A stretch of 52,530 nucleotides of DNA from Chloroflexota bacterium (GTDB taxonomy: Bacteria > Chloroflexota > Dormibacteria > Dormibacterales > Dormibacteraceae): the NCBI GenBank assembly GCA_005880855.1, contig VBGM01000160.1, positions 1 to 52,530 of the forward strand, read 5' to 3'. Below are positions 7,768-15,835 of this stretch, one piece after another. Both the position numbers and the translations under genes were made by a program. The notes under the pieces were generated by a model. That model was given only the letters and a program-made list of their open reading frames with translations, did no database searches and had not been told where the DNA came from. Position 1 is the first letter of the stretch. Each line of letters starts with the position of its first letter.

Positions 7768-8693
7768 CGCAGCGCCTCCAGCGCGAATGCGTCCAGGGCC
7801 ATGATGCCCTCGGCGCGCCGCTCGACTCCAAGCGCAACTCGCGCCACGGCATCGCTGAAGGTGTTCGTGCCGACCGTCAGCACGGCGATCAGCGTGGCCG
7901 GCACGACCACGGCCCACGGGTTCAGCTGCAGCCCGATCCGGTTCTCGTTGATCATGAGGCCCCAATTAGGCGAGGGCGGGGGCTGGCCGAAGCCGAGGAA
8001 GCTGAGGCCGGCGATGATGATGATCGAGTAGGTGAGCCTGAGGCCGGTCTCTACCGTGAGCGGGGTGATCAGGTTGGGCAGGATCTCCCGCGCCATAATC
8101 AGCCGCGGCTTGACGCCCTGTAGCTCCACGGCTTTCACGAAGTCGCGTTCGGAGATGTCCAGCGTCGATGCGCGCAGGACCCGCGCGACCTGTGGCGCAT
8201 GGCTCAGCCCGACGGCGAGCACGATCAGCCACAGCTTCGGACCGAGGATGCTCACCAGCATCAGAGCGAAAACCAGCGAGGGAAACGCAAGCAGCACGTC
8301 GACCGAACGCATGATCAGCGTGTCGGCCCGGCCGCGCAGATATGCGGCGCTGATTCCGGCGGCTCCGCCGACCACGACGCCGAAGAAAGTGGCGGCCGCG
8401 GCCATCAGCAGCAGCAGCCATCCGCCAGCGAGCACCCGGGCCAGGACGTCCCGACCGAGTGCGTCACCTCCGAGGGGAGCCTCCGGCCCCGGACCGGAAA
8501 AAGGTGCGACCACGAAGTCGGTCGGCGACACTCGCGTCAGGAACGGACCTGCGACCGCGACCGCGACGACGAACGCCACCAGCGCGAGACCGACGGTTCC
8601 ACGCCGGGTGCGAGCCGCCCGCCATAGGACGGAGAGCCACTCGCGCCTCCGGATGTGGGCCCCCGTCGACTGCTCAGACGGGCGCTGCCCCAT
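7764..8693 (-). CDS. ABC transporter permease, DppC type
   Basis: A 309-residue inner-membrane permease from ATG 8693 (MGQRPSEQ). It has a hydrophobic N-terminal helix (GLALVAFVVAVAVAGPFL), the DppC/OppC hallmark LGGDALGRDVLARVLAG, several membrane helices, and the coupling-helix region ending in GLSFLGFGQPPPSPNWG, the EAA-type loop that docks on the ATPase. Its stop overlaps the ATPase start by 4 bases and its start lies 5 bases after the DppB-type stop, so all are in one operon. Confidence 0.95.
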   Translation of the reverse strand: MGQRPSEQSTGAHIRRREWLSVLWRAARTRRGTVGLALVAFVVAVAVAGPFLTRVSPTDFVVAPFSGPGPEAPLGGDALGRDVLARVLAGGWLLLLMAAAATFFGVVVGGAAGISAAYLRGRADTLIMRSVDVLLAFPSLVFALMLVSILGPKLWLIVLAVGLSHAPQVARVLRASTLDISERDFVKAVELQGVKPRLIMAREILPNLITPLTVETGLRLTYSIIIIAGLSFLGFGQPPPSPNWGLMINENRIGLQLNPWAVVVPATLIAVLTVGTNTFSDAVARVALGVERRAEGIMALDAFALEALR

Positions 8694-8698
8694 TCGAC

Positions 8699-9730
8699 CT
8701 ATCTCGCGATGCGCCGGCGCGGCGTGGCCAGCAGCGCCACGACGTCGGTCACTATGTTCATGAAGACGTAAAACGCCGCCAGCAGGACGACGATCAACTG
8801 GATCACGGGGATGTCTCGGTTTGAAACAGCGTTGACCAGAGCCTGCCCGATGCCCGGGAAATCGAAGAGGTATTCCACGACCACGATGCCCCCGGCCAGG
8901 TACAGAAGATTGAGCCCGATCACCTGCACAGTCGGCGGGATTGCGTTTGGCAGCGCATGCACCAGCAGCACACGCCAGACCGGCAGGCCCTTGAGCCTGG
9001 CCATCTCGACGTAATCGCTCTCCAGCGCCTCGATCATGGCCGCTCGCATCATTCGAAAGATGTACGGGACGATCACGATGACGAGCGTCGCCACGGGGAG
9101 CACGAGCAGCTCGGGCTGCTGCCAGGCCCACGTCCCGGGTGGGAGCACCGACACCGCGGGTAGAACCTGAGATGCCACAGTCGCGAACACGATCACGAGC
9201 GCGATCCCGACGACAAATTCCGGCAAGGCTGTAACAACGAGGGAGATGACGGAAACGGCGTGATCGAACGCCCGGTCCTTGCGGAGAGCCGCGACCACAC
9301 CAAGCGCCACGCCGATCACCGATCCGATCACGGCCGACACGAGGACGAGCGCGGCCGAATTGACGAGGCGTGGAGCCACAAGGGCCCACACTGGCTGACC
9401 GTTCGAAAAAGAGTTCCCGATGTTGCCGGTCAGCAGGCCGCCAAGCCACCTGGCGTACTGTTCGGGTGCGCTTCTGTCGAGGTGGAGCTGCAGCTCCAGC
9501 GCGTGCAGCCTCAACGGCGTGGCGTTGTGTCCGAGGATCGCGTAGGCGGCGTTCCCCGGCAGCACCTGTGTGGCGGCGAACACCACCGCCGAAACGATCA
9601 ACAGGGTGATCACGCCGGCCGCCACACGGTTGACCACAAGGCCGGCGATCGGATGCGGCTGCCGCTTGGCGATATGTCTGCCGGATCGCCGTCCGGTCGT
9701 TGTCGCGGCAGGGCTCGGGGAAACGGTCAC
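8699..9730 (-). CDS. ABC transporter permease, DppB type
   Basis: A 343-residue permease with a GTG start (MTVSPSPAATTT). After a basic cytoplasmic N-terminus of about 35 residues comes the first helix (AAGVITLLIVSAVVFAATQV), the DppB-family VLPGNAAYAILG segment, five further helices and the EAA loop (YVEMARLKGLPVWRVLL). The C-terminal LFDFPGIGQALVNAVSNRD block is typical of DppB/OppB. It pairs with the DppC-type protein to form the channel. The 28-base gap to the SMP-30 gene suggests a continuous transcript. Confidence 0.95.
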   Translation of the reverse strand: MTVSPSPAATTTGRRSGRHIAKRQPHPIAGLVVNRVAAGVITLLIVSAVVFAATQVLPGNAAYAILGHNATPLRLHALELQLHLDRSAPEQYARWLGGLLTGNIGNSFSNGQPVWALVAPRLVNSAALVLVSAVIGSVIGVALGVVAALRKDRAFDHAVSVISLVVTALPEFVVGIALVIVFATVASQVLPAVSVLPPGTWAWQQPELLVLPVATLVIVIVPYIFRMMRAAMIEALESDYVEMARLKGLPVWRVLLVHALPNAIPPTVQVIGLNLLYLAGGIVVVEYLFDFPGIGQALVNAVSNRDIPVIQLIVVLLAAFYVFMNIVTDVVALLATPRRRIAR

Positions 9731-9758
9731 AGGCCGACCGCGGCTTCGGCCCGCACGC

Positions 9759-10619
9759 TCATAACCTGCCGGGAATCAGGTCCAGGCCGGTCGCGTCCGT
9801 GTCGACGCGCCATAAGGTTCCAGTTCGTTCGGATGCCTCGATATCGGCGGTGTGGGTCGCCGTCACATACAAGGTAGACCCGTCGAAGATGCAGTTGGTG
9901 GCGTGCTGGCCGAGGTCGATCTCCTCGAGCACCTCGCCAACGGGCGATAGGACCGTGACACCCCCCGAGATGGTCGTGCAGACGAACAGCCTTCCGTCTG
10001 CGGCAAAAGCCATGCCGTCGGGTACATGCCCATCGGAAAGCTGGCTGAACGTCGCAGGCTTGCCGCCCTCGAGGCGGCTGACGCGATGGGCCATCGACTC
10101 CGTCCAGTAAAGGCGGCGCTGGGCGTCGAATGCGATGCCATTGGGATACACGTTTGGCAGCTCGAACAGCATCTCGCCACCGCCGTGCCCATCGATGACG
10201 AACAACCGCCCGGGCGAGCGCACGTCGAAGCGGTAGTCTCCCTCCGAACCGGAGTCGGTGAAGTAGAGCCGGCCGTCCGGCCCGAAGGCGAGGTCGTTCG
10301 GGCCGTACAGCTTGTGGCCGGCCACCTCAGAGCGGAGGAGCTCGACCTTCCCGTCGCGCGTGACGCGCTGGATCCCGGATATCGCGCTCGTATCGCCGCT
10401 GCCGGGGACGTTGCCGCCCTGGGTGACGTATACGGCGCCGTCGGTGCCCAGCACCGCGCCCCACGGCGACCCGCCCATCCGCGCGAAGGTTCCGACCTTG
10501 CCGCTCTCGTACGCAAGCAGCTCGCCGACGTTGCCGTCGCAAAACACGATCCGGCCGTCCAGCATGACCACGGGTCCTTCCGGAAAGCCAAGGTCGGACG
10601 CCAGAAGGTTTGCCTTCAT
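9759..10619 (-). CDS. SMP-30/gluconolactonase/LRE family protein
   Basis: A 286-residue six-bladed beta-propeller starting MKANLLASDLGFPEGPV. The family signatures are FPEGPVV with the metal-binding Glu (about residue 14), YGPNDLAFGPDGRLYFTDSG with the Asn/Asp ligands, NGIAFDAQRRLYWTES and DGMAFAADGRLFV. SMP-30-type enzymes hydrolyse sugar or other lactones using a divalent metal. It sits between the substrate-binding protein (18-base gap) and the permeases, so its substrate is probably what the transporter imports. That would make a lactone-forming or sugar-acid-like compound as likely as a peptide. Confidence 0.9.
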   Translation of the reverse strand: MKANLLASDLGFPEGPVVMLDGRIVFCDGNVGELLAYESGKVGTFARMGGSPWGAVLGTDGAVYVTQGGNVPGSGDTSAISGIQRVTRDGKVELLRSEVAGHKLYGPNDLAFGPDGRLYFTDSGSEGDYRFDVRSPGRLFVIDGHGGGEMLFELPNVYPNGIAFDAQRRLYWTESMAHRVSRLEGGKPATFSQLSDGHVPDGMAFAADGRLFVCTTISGGVTVLSPVGEVLEEIDLGQHATNCIFDGSTLYVTATHTADIEASERTGTLWRVDTDATGLDLIPGRL

Positions 10620-10637
10620 GTGGTGCGGGGCCTGACC

Positions 10638-12245
10638 TTACGAGATGAAGCCGAAGTGCTCGAAATCGAACAGTGAGAGCGGTTGGCCCACTTTGGCCGC
10701 GACGTACCCGGTCAGCTTGGCGCTGTACGCATCGAGCGCGTCGATAAAGCACGGAATGATGTAGCCACCCTGGTCGAAGTCGATCTGCTGCATCTGATGC
10801 TCGATGTCGCGGCGCTTGCCAACATCCAGTGTTTCGTTCGCCTGCTTGTATAGCGATGCGTAGTTCGTGTCGCCCCAATGGGTCTCGTTGAACGGGGAGG
10901 TCGGAAGGAGGGATTGAGCGACCTGGGCCAGGTATGGCGAGTAGTTGTAGAAGTCCTGCGAGAAGGTCCACTGCAGGTAGTTGGGGCCGAAAAATGTTGA
11001 TGGGTCGACCGGTTTCAGGTTGACCGTGACGCCTGCTTGCTTGGCCTGCTGCGCGAAAACGGTCGCCATCTGAACCATGCCCGTGGCGGCGGGAGCGGTG
11101 GTGAGATCGACGGAGAGACCTGACTTCCCGGCTGCCTGAAGCAAGCTCTTGGCCTTGGATATGTCCTGATCACGATGGAAGGAGCTGTTGTAGTCCGCGT
11201 CGAAGGGAGACGAAACGTCCGCCCCCGCGAACGCGTAACCGTCCAAAGCGGCGTTTATGAGCTCTTTGCGGTTCACCATGAATCGGAAGGCCTGGCGGAC
11301 GCGCACGTCTTTGAACGGCTCCTGGTCGACCCGCATGGTGAATGGCGTGATCGACCCCGTACGAGAGGCGACCGTCTTGATCGCCGGGTTGGTGGAAAGC
11401 ACCTTGAGCTGCGCTCCCTCGAGTGCCCCAGCTGCATCGATCTGGTTCGCTACCAGGGCGTTTTGCAGAGCGGCGCTGTCGGCGAAATCGATGATCGTCA
11501 CCGTGTCCAGATAGGGCAGCCCTGACTTCCAGTAGTTCGGGTTCTTGATGAAGGTGCTCTGCTGGCCGGCGGTGAAGCTCTGGAACTTGAACGGTCCGGT
11601 TCCGTTTGGCTTGGCCGGATCGAAGCCGACAGGAACGATATACAGGTAGTACCAGTAGGACAGCTGGTCGATGAAGCTGCCAAATGGGCTGGTCATCGGC
11701 ACCTGCACCGTGAGGTCGTCCACTTTCTTCAGATTGGGGAGATCCACCGGGCCGAGGGACGTGGCCCCCGTCAGCGGTGACTTGGGGTTGAGGATGCGCT
11801 GGAGCGTGAAGATGACATCGTCGGCGGTCAGAGGCCTGCCGTCATGGAATGTCACGCCCTTGCGCAGCCGAATGGTCCATTCGGAAGTAGAGCCGTGTGG
11901 GCTTATCTCCTCGGCCAGCACCATCTGCGTCTGTGCGGCGGCGTTCAGCTGGAGGAGCGGCTGGTAGATCTGATTGGCACGCGCGGTGTCGAGGTACGTG
12001 AGCCCCTGGTGCGGGTCAAGGGTGTCGGATGACGAGCCACCGGTGAGCCCCGCCCGGAGAGTGCCTCCTGGCTTCGGTGTCGGCGCCGCCGTGCCGGTGG
12101 TCGTGTTCGTCCCACAGGCGGCCAGCAAGGCGCCGATCGTCGTCGCGGACAGGCCGAGGACGGCGGCCTTGACCATCAACTCTCGGCGCGTCAGGCGCCC
12201 GGCGAGCAACTCTCCTAAAAGGTTGTCTGCATGGTTGTCGATCAT
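10638..12245 (-). CDS. ABC transporter substrate-binding lipoprotein, family 5 (dipeptide/oligopeptide type)
   Basis: A 535-residue extracellular binding protein. The N-terminus has a Tat-like twin-arginine motif (LTRREL, R20-R21), a hydrophobic stretch and a lipobox LLAAC with the lipidated Cys at 44, so it is probably a Tat-exported lipoprotein. The mature part shows family-5 blocks: LDPHQGLTYLDTARANQIYQ, WTIRLRKGVTFHDGRPLTADDV and FKDVRVRQAFRFMVNRKELI. It is the first gene of the operon 12245 to 5947. A GGGAGGG ribosome site lies 10 bases upstream. Family 5 proteins bind peptides but also nickel, opines and other small ligands, so the ligand is open. Confidence 0.94.
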   Translation of the reverse strand: MIDNHADNLLGELLAGRLTRRELMVKAAVLGLSATTIGALLAACGTNTTTGTAAPTPKPGGTLRAGLTGGSSSDTLDPHQGLTYLDTARANQIYQPLLQLNAAAQTQMVLAEEISPHGSTSEWTIRLRKGVTFHDGRPLTADDVIFTLQRILNPKSPLTGATSLGPVDLPNLKKVDDLTVQVPMTSPFGSFIDQLSYWYYLYIVPVGFDPAKPNGTGPFKFQSFTAGQQSTFIKNPNYWKSGLPYLDTVTIIDFADSAALQNALVANQIDAAGALEGAQLKVLSTNPAIKTVASRTGSITPFTMRVDQEPFKDVRVRQAFRFMVNRKELINAALDGYAFAGADVSSPFDADYNSSFHRDQDISKAKSLLQAAGKSGLSVDLTTAPAATGMVQMATVFAQQAKQAGVTVNLKPVDPSTFFGPNYLQWTFSQDFYNYSPYLAQVAQSLLPTSPFNETHWGDTNYASLYKQANETLDVGKRRDIEHQMQQIDFDQGGYIIPCFIDALDAYSAKLTGYVAAKVGQPLSLFDFEHFGFIS

Positions 12246-12289
12246 CCCGGACGATCCCTCCCTGGCAATACGCGCCTGAATCGGGGCAA

Positions 12290-12318
12290 ATTATCCACGT
12301 CGCCAGCGGGAATGTCGC
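12290..12318 (-). promoter_or_regulatory. Candidate promoter of the first ABC transporter operon
   Basis: On the minus strand GCGACA (12313-12318) is followed after 17 bases by GATAAT (12290-12295), a fair sigma-70 type match, with a predicted leader of roughly 38 bases before the ATG at 12245 and a Shine-Dalgarno sequence in it. This gene therefore looks conventionally led, unlike the leaderless genes elsewhere in the window. Confidence 0.4.
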
Positions 12319-12356
12319 CGCGCGTATTGGGGCGGCGGCCCGTCAGCGCCGGAGGG

Positions 12357-13691
12357 TCAGCTCCAGGGAAAGGGCGAGTGGCTCACGGGGTGCAACTTGC
12401 CGGTGGCGTACCGGCCGAACTGGAATGGCTCCAGCAGGTCCTGCCTTTCCCCCATCATCTCTTTCGCGACCAGGGCTCCAACTCCAATCATCTTGTAGCC
12501 ATGGTTGGAGTCGGCGATGACGTATGCGTTCCCTCGGAACCTGTCGAAGACAGGAAAGTTGTCAGGAGTGAAGGCTCCGATTCCGCCGGTGGGCGCCTTG
12601 CGGTACAGCCCGCGCTTGCCCTCGAATCGCTCATGGCAGTGGGCCAAGCCTGATGTCCAGAACCGTTCGAACTCCGGGCCGACCACGAACTCCTTGCTCT
12701 TGGGCCCGTAAGGATCGACGGCAACTTTTTCGGCCGGCTGCTCGATCTTCCACGGTTGCGCTCCGCCCTGGACACCGCCGAAGTTGAAGTCCGGCTTGTA
12801 GTAGATGCCCCACAGCTCGTCTGTGATGACAGCCTTGGTCTCATCGTCGACGAGCGGAGCGTCGGTGTCGACGTGGATGACCGGCGGCATCTTGCCGTGG
12901 CTGTCCATCAGATAGTTCGGGTCGACACCTAGCGTGCCCTCCTGCAGGCACCAGTAGGTCCACATCGGCCGCTCGTACTTCTTGCCGTCGCGGCCCAGCA
13001 CCGAGACTGTGGCCGGCAGGTCGAGCATTTGCCAGATGTCACGGACCCATGGCCCGGCGCCCACGATCAGCTGCTCGCATGCGATGTACCCCTGGTCGGT
13101 CTCCACGCCAACCACAGAGCCGCCCTCGAGCCGCACTCCAGTCACACGTACGCCGGCGCGGATCTCCACGCCTTCGGCTTGCGCCTTGCCGGCGAGCGCG
13201 CGCATCGAGTGCATGTTCTCGGCGTAACCGCCCTTCTTCTCGTGAAGGACGGAGGTGATGCCCTGCGCCTGCCAGTCCGGGAACATGTCGCGCATGTAGT
13301 CCTGGCAGTCGTCCTCACCTTCGACGAAGACGGAGTCGTAACCGATGGCCTGCTGCTCGCCAAAGATCTGCGCGACGTCGGCATGCATGACCTCGGGGCT
13401 GATCTGCATGAAACCGACAGGGTGATAGTGAAAGGCCTCCGGGTCCGATTCCCAGATCGAAACGTTGTGCGCCATCAGGCGACGCATCGCGGGTTGGAAG
13501 TAATTGTTCCGCACGACGCCGCAGGCGAGTCCAGACGGGCCTGCGCCGATCCCAGTTTTGTCGAGGATCAGCACATCATCGCCGGAGCCTTTACCGCGGG
13601 CTTTCAGCTCCTTGGCCAGGTGCCAGCCAGTGGAGAGGCCGTGGACGCCCGCCCCGATGATCACGTACCGCGCGCTGTCCGCCCCTGCCAT
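12357..13691 (-). CDS. FAD-dependent oxidoreductase (DAO family, SoxB/dimethylglycine dehydrogenase-like)
   Basis: A 444-residue flavoprotein. I chose ATG 13691 (MAGADSARYVIIGAGVHGLS): it is followed at once by the Rossmann motif GAGVHG, and a -10 box lies 8 bases upstream. An open extension to 13775 runs into the divergent gene. The GLACGVVRNNYFQPAMRRLM block resembles the RSNYRTPDGVRFYDQ region of sarcosine oxidase beta subunits, and the C-terminal IGAFTPDNFPVFDR and IADSNHGYKMIGVGALVAKE blocks match the DAO fold. Such enzymes oxidise secondary or tertiary amines or N-methyl amino acids. The neighbouring homocysteine methyltransferase genes support an N-methyl substrate. Exact substrate unknown. 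Confidence 0.88.
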   Translation of the reverse strand: MAGADSARYVIIGAGVHGLSTGWHLAKELKARGKGSGDDVLILDKTGIGAGPSGLACGVVRNNYFQPAMRRLMAHNVSIWESDPEAFHYHPVGFMQISPEVMHADVAQIFGEQQAIGYDSVFVEGEDDCQDYMRDMFPDWQAQGITSVLHEKKGGYAENMHSMRALAGKAQAEGVEIRAGVRVTGVRLEGGSVVGVETDQGYIACEQLIVGAGPWVRDIWQMLDLPATVSVLGRDGKKYERPMWTYWCLQEGTLGVDPNYLMDSHGKMPPVIHVDTDAPLVDDETKAVITDELWGIYYKPDFNFGGVQGGAQPWKIEQPAEKVAVDPYGPKSKEFVVGPEFERFWTSGLAHCHERFEGKRGLYRKAPTGGIGAFTPDNFPVFDRFRGNAYVIADSNHGYKMIGVGALVAKEMMGERQDLLEPFQFGRYATGKLHPVSHSPFPWS

Positions 13692-13699
13692 GTGCGCCC

Positions 13700-13706
13700 A
13701 TATTAT
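13700..13706. promoter_or_regulatory. Shared -10 region of divergent leaderless promoters
   Basis: The 22-base gap 13692-13713 contains one AT-rich stretch, ATATTAT. Read on the plus strand TATTAT (13701-13706) ends 7 bases before GTG 13714. Read on the minus strand TAATAT (13700-13705) ends 8 bases before ATG 13691. One sequence could thus serve as -10 element in both directions. No good -35 was seen on either side. Confidence 0.5.
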
Positions 13707-13713
13707 CTGTGCC

Positions 13714-14733
13714 GTGATTCGTGGCGAGGGGGCGATCGCTGGGGGAAAGGTCGTGATCACCGACGCCCCGACCATGCTCGACGCCGCGGTGGCGACGCTC
13801 GAGGCCGCCGGCGCGAATTACGAGGTCCTGCCCGAAGGACTCGATCCTGAAGAGGTCATCAAGCGATCGGCTGACGCAGAAGTTCTGATCGTCACCTACG
13901 TGCGCTTTCCAGCACCCGCCATCAATCGCTTGAGGAAGGTGTGCTGCATCATCCGGTGCGGCGTCGGCGTCGACATCATCGACGTCGACGCAGCTACCGC
14001 GCGGGGAATCCTGGTGGCCAACGTCCCCGACTACGCCACCCATGAGGTCGCCGACCACACCATGCTCCTGCTGCTAGCGGCAGCCCGCCAGGTGAACCAT
14101 TTCCAGCGCAGCTGGCCGGAGCGTGGTTGGGGATCGACGGAGTTTCCCGCCATTCACCGGCTGAAAGGACGCAGGCTGGGCATCATCGGCCTCGGCAGGA
14201 TCGGGTCGGAGGTCGCGGTGAGGGCTCGCGCATTCGGAATGGAGGTCGTCGCCTCGAGCCCACATATGACGGAGTCGCAGCTGACGGAGCTTGGGATCAA
14301 AGGACTTCCGCTCGACGAGCTCTTGAGGACGAGCGATCTCATAAGTCTGCATACGCCGCTCACCTCGAAGACGAGCCACATCCTCGACGAGCGCGCATTC
14401 GACCTGATGCGCCGCGGCGTGGTCATCGTGAACACCGCTCGCGGGGACCTGATCGACCTCGTCGCGCTGCAGGCGGCGATCGATCGCGGAGTCGTCGCCG
14501 CGGTGGCCCTGGACGTGCTCGAGCGCGAACCATTTCCAGATCTCTCGATGCCGTTTCTGCACCGCCCCAACGTCATGATCACGCCCCATGTCGCCTGGTA
14601 CTCGCACGATGCAGTCCGCGACCTGGGCGTGCTGGCCGCGGAGGATGCCTTGAGGTACCTACGTGGAGAGACTCCGAGGGGCTTGCTGAACCCGGAGGCT
14701 CTTTCGGTGCGGCCGCCGACCAGCCGGCTGTAA
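13714..14733 (+). CDS. D-isomer-specific 2-hydroxyacid dehydrogenase (CtBP-like)
   Basis: A 339-residue NAD-dependent dehydrogenase. The GTG at 13714 is chosen because the -10 box ends 7 bases before it; GTG 13753 is an alternative nearer the conserved start (VVITDAPTMLD). The family features are the substrate-domain VGVDIIDVDAATARG block, the Rossmann motif GLGRIGSEVAVRARAFGM, the catalytic Arg in NTARGDLID, Glu in LEREPF and His in TPHVAWYSHDAV. The HVAWYS form of the His motif is typical of CtBP-like members. It probably reduces a 2-keto acid or oxidises a 2-hydroxy acid, perhaps coupled to the aminotransferase at the end of this operon. Confidence 0.9.
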   Translation: MIRGEGAIAGGKVVITDAPTMLDAAVATLEAAGANYEVLPEGLDPEEVIKRSADAEVLIVTYVRFPAPAINRLRKVCCIIRCGVGVDIIDVDAATARGILVANVPDYATHEVADHTMLLLLAAARQVNHFQRSWPERGWGSTEFPAIHRLKGRRLGIIGLGRIGSEVAVRARAFGMEVVASSPHMTESQLTELGIKGLPLDELLRTSDLISLHTPLTSKTSHILDERAFDLMRRGVVIVNTARGDLIDLVALQAAIDRGVVAAVALDVLEREPFPDLSMPFLHRPNVMITPHVAWYSHDAVRDLGVLAAEDALRYLRGETPRGLLNPEALSVRPPTSRL

Positions 14734-14768
14734 CCGTCGACTACTATTCAGCCGCAAGGAGAAGATTG

Positions 14769-15812
14769 ATGACCAAGAGCGACAAGAGCGCGAAGGCAGG
14801 GCTGATGGAGCGGCTGCGGCAGGGCTCGGTGATCTGCGCCGAGGGCTACCTGTTCGAATGCGAGCGGCGCGGCTACCTGCAGGCGGGCGCCTTCGTCCCC
14901 GAGGTCGTGGTCGAGCACCCCGAGGTGATCACCGAGCTGCATCGTGAGTTCGTCCATGCCGGCTCCGACATCGTCGAGGCCTTCAGCTACTACGGCCACC
15001 GCGAGACGCTCCGGATCATCGGCAAGGAACACCTCCTCGAACCGCTCAACAAGAACGCCCTGGAGATCGCGCGTCAGGTCGCTGACGAGACGGGCACCCT
15101 CGTCGCCGGCGATCTCTCCAATACCAACCTGTTCACGGACGATCCCGGTTCGCACAAAACGGTGCGAGGAATGTTCGACGAGCAGCTCGCCTGGGCGGTC
15201 GAGGCGGGAGCTGACCTCTTGATCGGCGAGACGTTCAGCTACCTGGGCGAAGCGCTGATCGCGGTGGAGGCGATGCGCGCCACCGGGCTGCCGACCGTGG
15301 TCACGATGGTGTTCCACCAGGAGGACACCACGCGGGACGGTTTTTCGGCCACTGAGACAGCCAAGCGCCTGGAAGACGCCGGCGCCGATGTGGTTGGTCT
15401 CAACTGCGGGCGCGGACCACGCACCATGCTTCCGCTTCTCAAGGAGGTGCGGGACGCAGTGAAATGCGAGGTCGCGGCGCTTCCGGTGCCGTACCGGACG
15501 ACCCAGGAGCAGCCGACCATGCAGTCGCTTCGCGACCCCAACACGGACATACGCCCGTTTCCGACCGCGCTCGACCCGTTCGTGTGCACGCGTTACGAGA
15601 TCGCCGACTTCACCCGCGACGCGCACGAGCTTGGCGTCCGGTACCTCGGAGTGTGCTGCGGCGCCGGCCCCCACCACATTCGGAGCATGGCCGAGGCCCT
15701 CGGCCGGAAGCCGGCGGCGAGCCGCTACTCTCCTGACATGTCGAAGCACGCTTTCATGGGCACCGATCCCACGCTGAAGAAGGAGAACCGCGACTACGCC
15801 GAGCGACTGTAG
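14769..15812 (+). CDS. Homocysteine S-methyltransferase family protein (betaine-homocysteine methyltransferase-like)
   Basis: A 347-residue zinc-dependent barrel enzyme with ATG at 14769 preceded by AGGAGA. The three zinc-ligand cysteines of the family are present: C213 in GLNCGRGP and the C296-C297 pair in GVCCGAGPHHIR. Other family blocks are GSDIVEAFSYYGHRETL and LIGETFSYLGEAL. The family moves a methyl group from a donor (betaine, S-methylmethionine and others) to homocysteine, giving methionine. The close resemblance to BHMT-type spacing and the nearby N-methyl amine oxidases suggest a methylated-amine donor. It is followed after 23 bases by a second homocysteine methyltransferase, which is fused to another domain. 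Confidence 0.9.
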   Translation: MTKSDKSAKAGLMERLRQGSVICAEGYLFECERRGYLQAGAFVPEVVVEHPEVITELHREFVHAGSDIVEAFSYYGHRETLRIIGKEHLLEPLNKNALEIARQVADETGTLVAGDLSNTNLFTDDPGSHKTVRGMFDEQLAWAVEAGADLLIGETFSYLGEALIAVEAMRATGLPTVVTMVFHQEDTTRDGFSATETAKRLEDAGADVVGLNCGRGPRTMLPLLKEVRDAVKCEVAALPVPYRTTQEQPTMQSLRDPNTDIRPFPTALDPFVCTRYEIADFTRDAHELGVRYLGVCCGAGPHHIRSMAEALGRKPAASRYSPDMSKHAFMGTDPTLKKENRDYAERL

Positions 15813-15835
15813 GGCGAGCTAGGCGAGGTTCTGGG

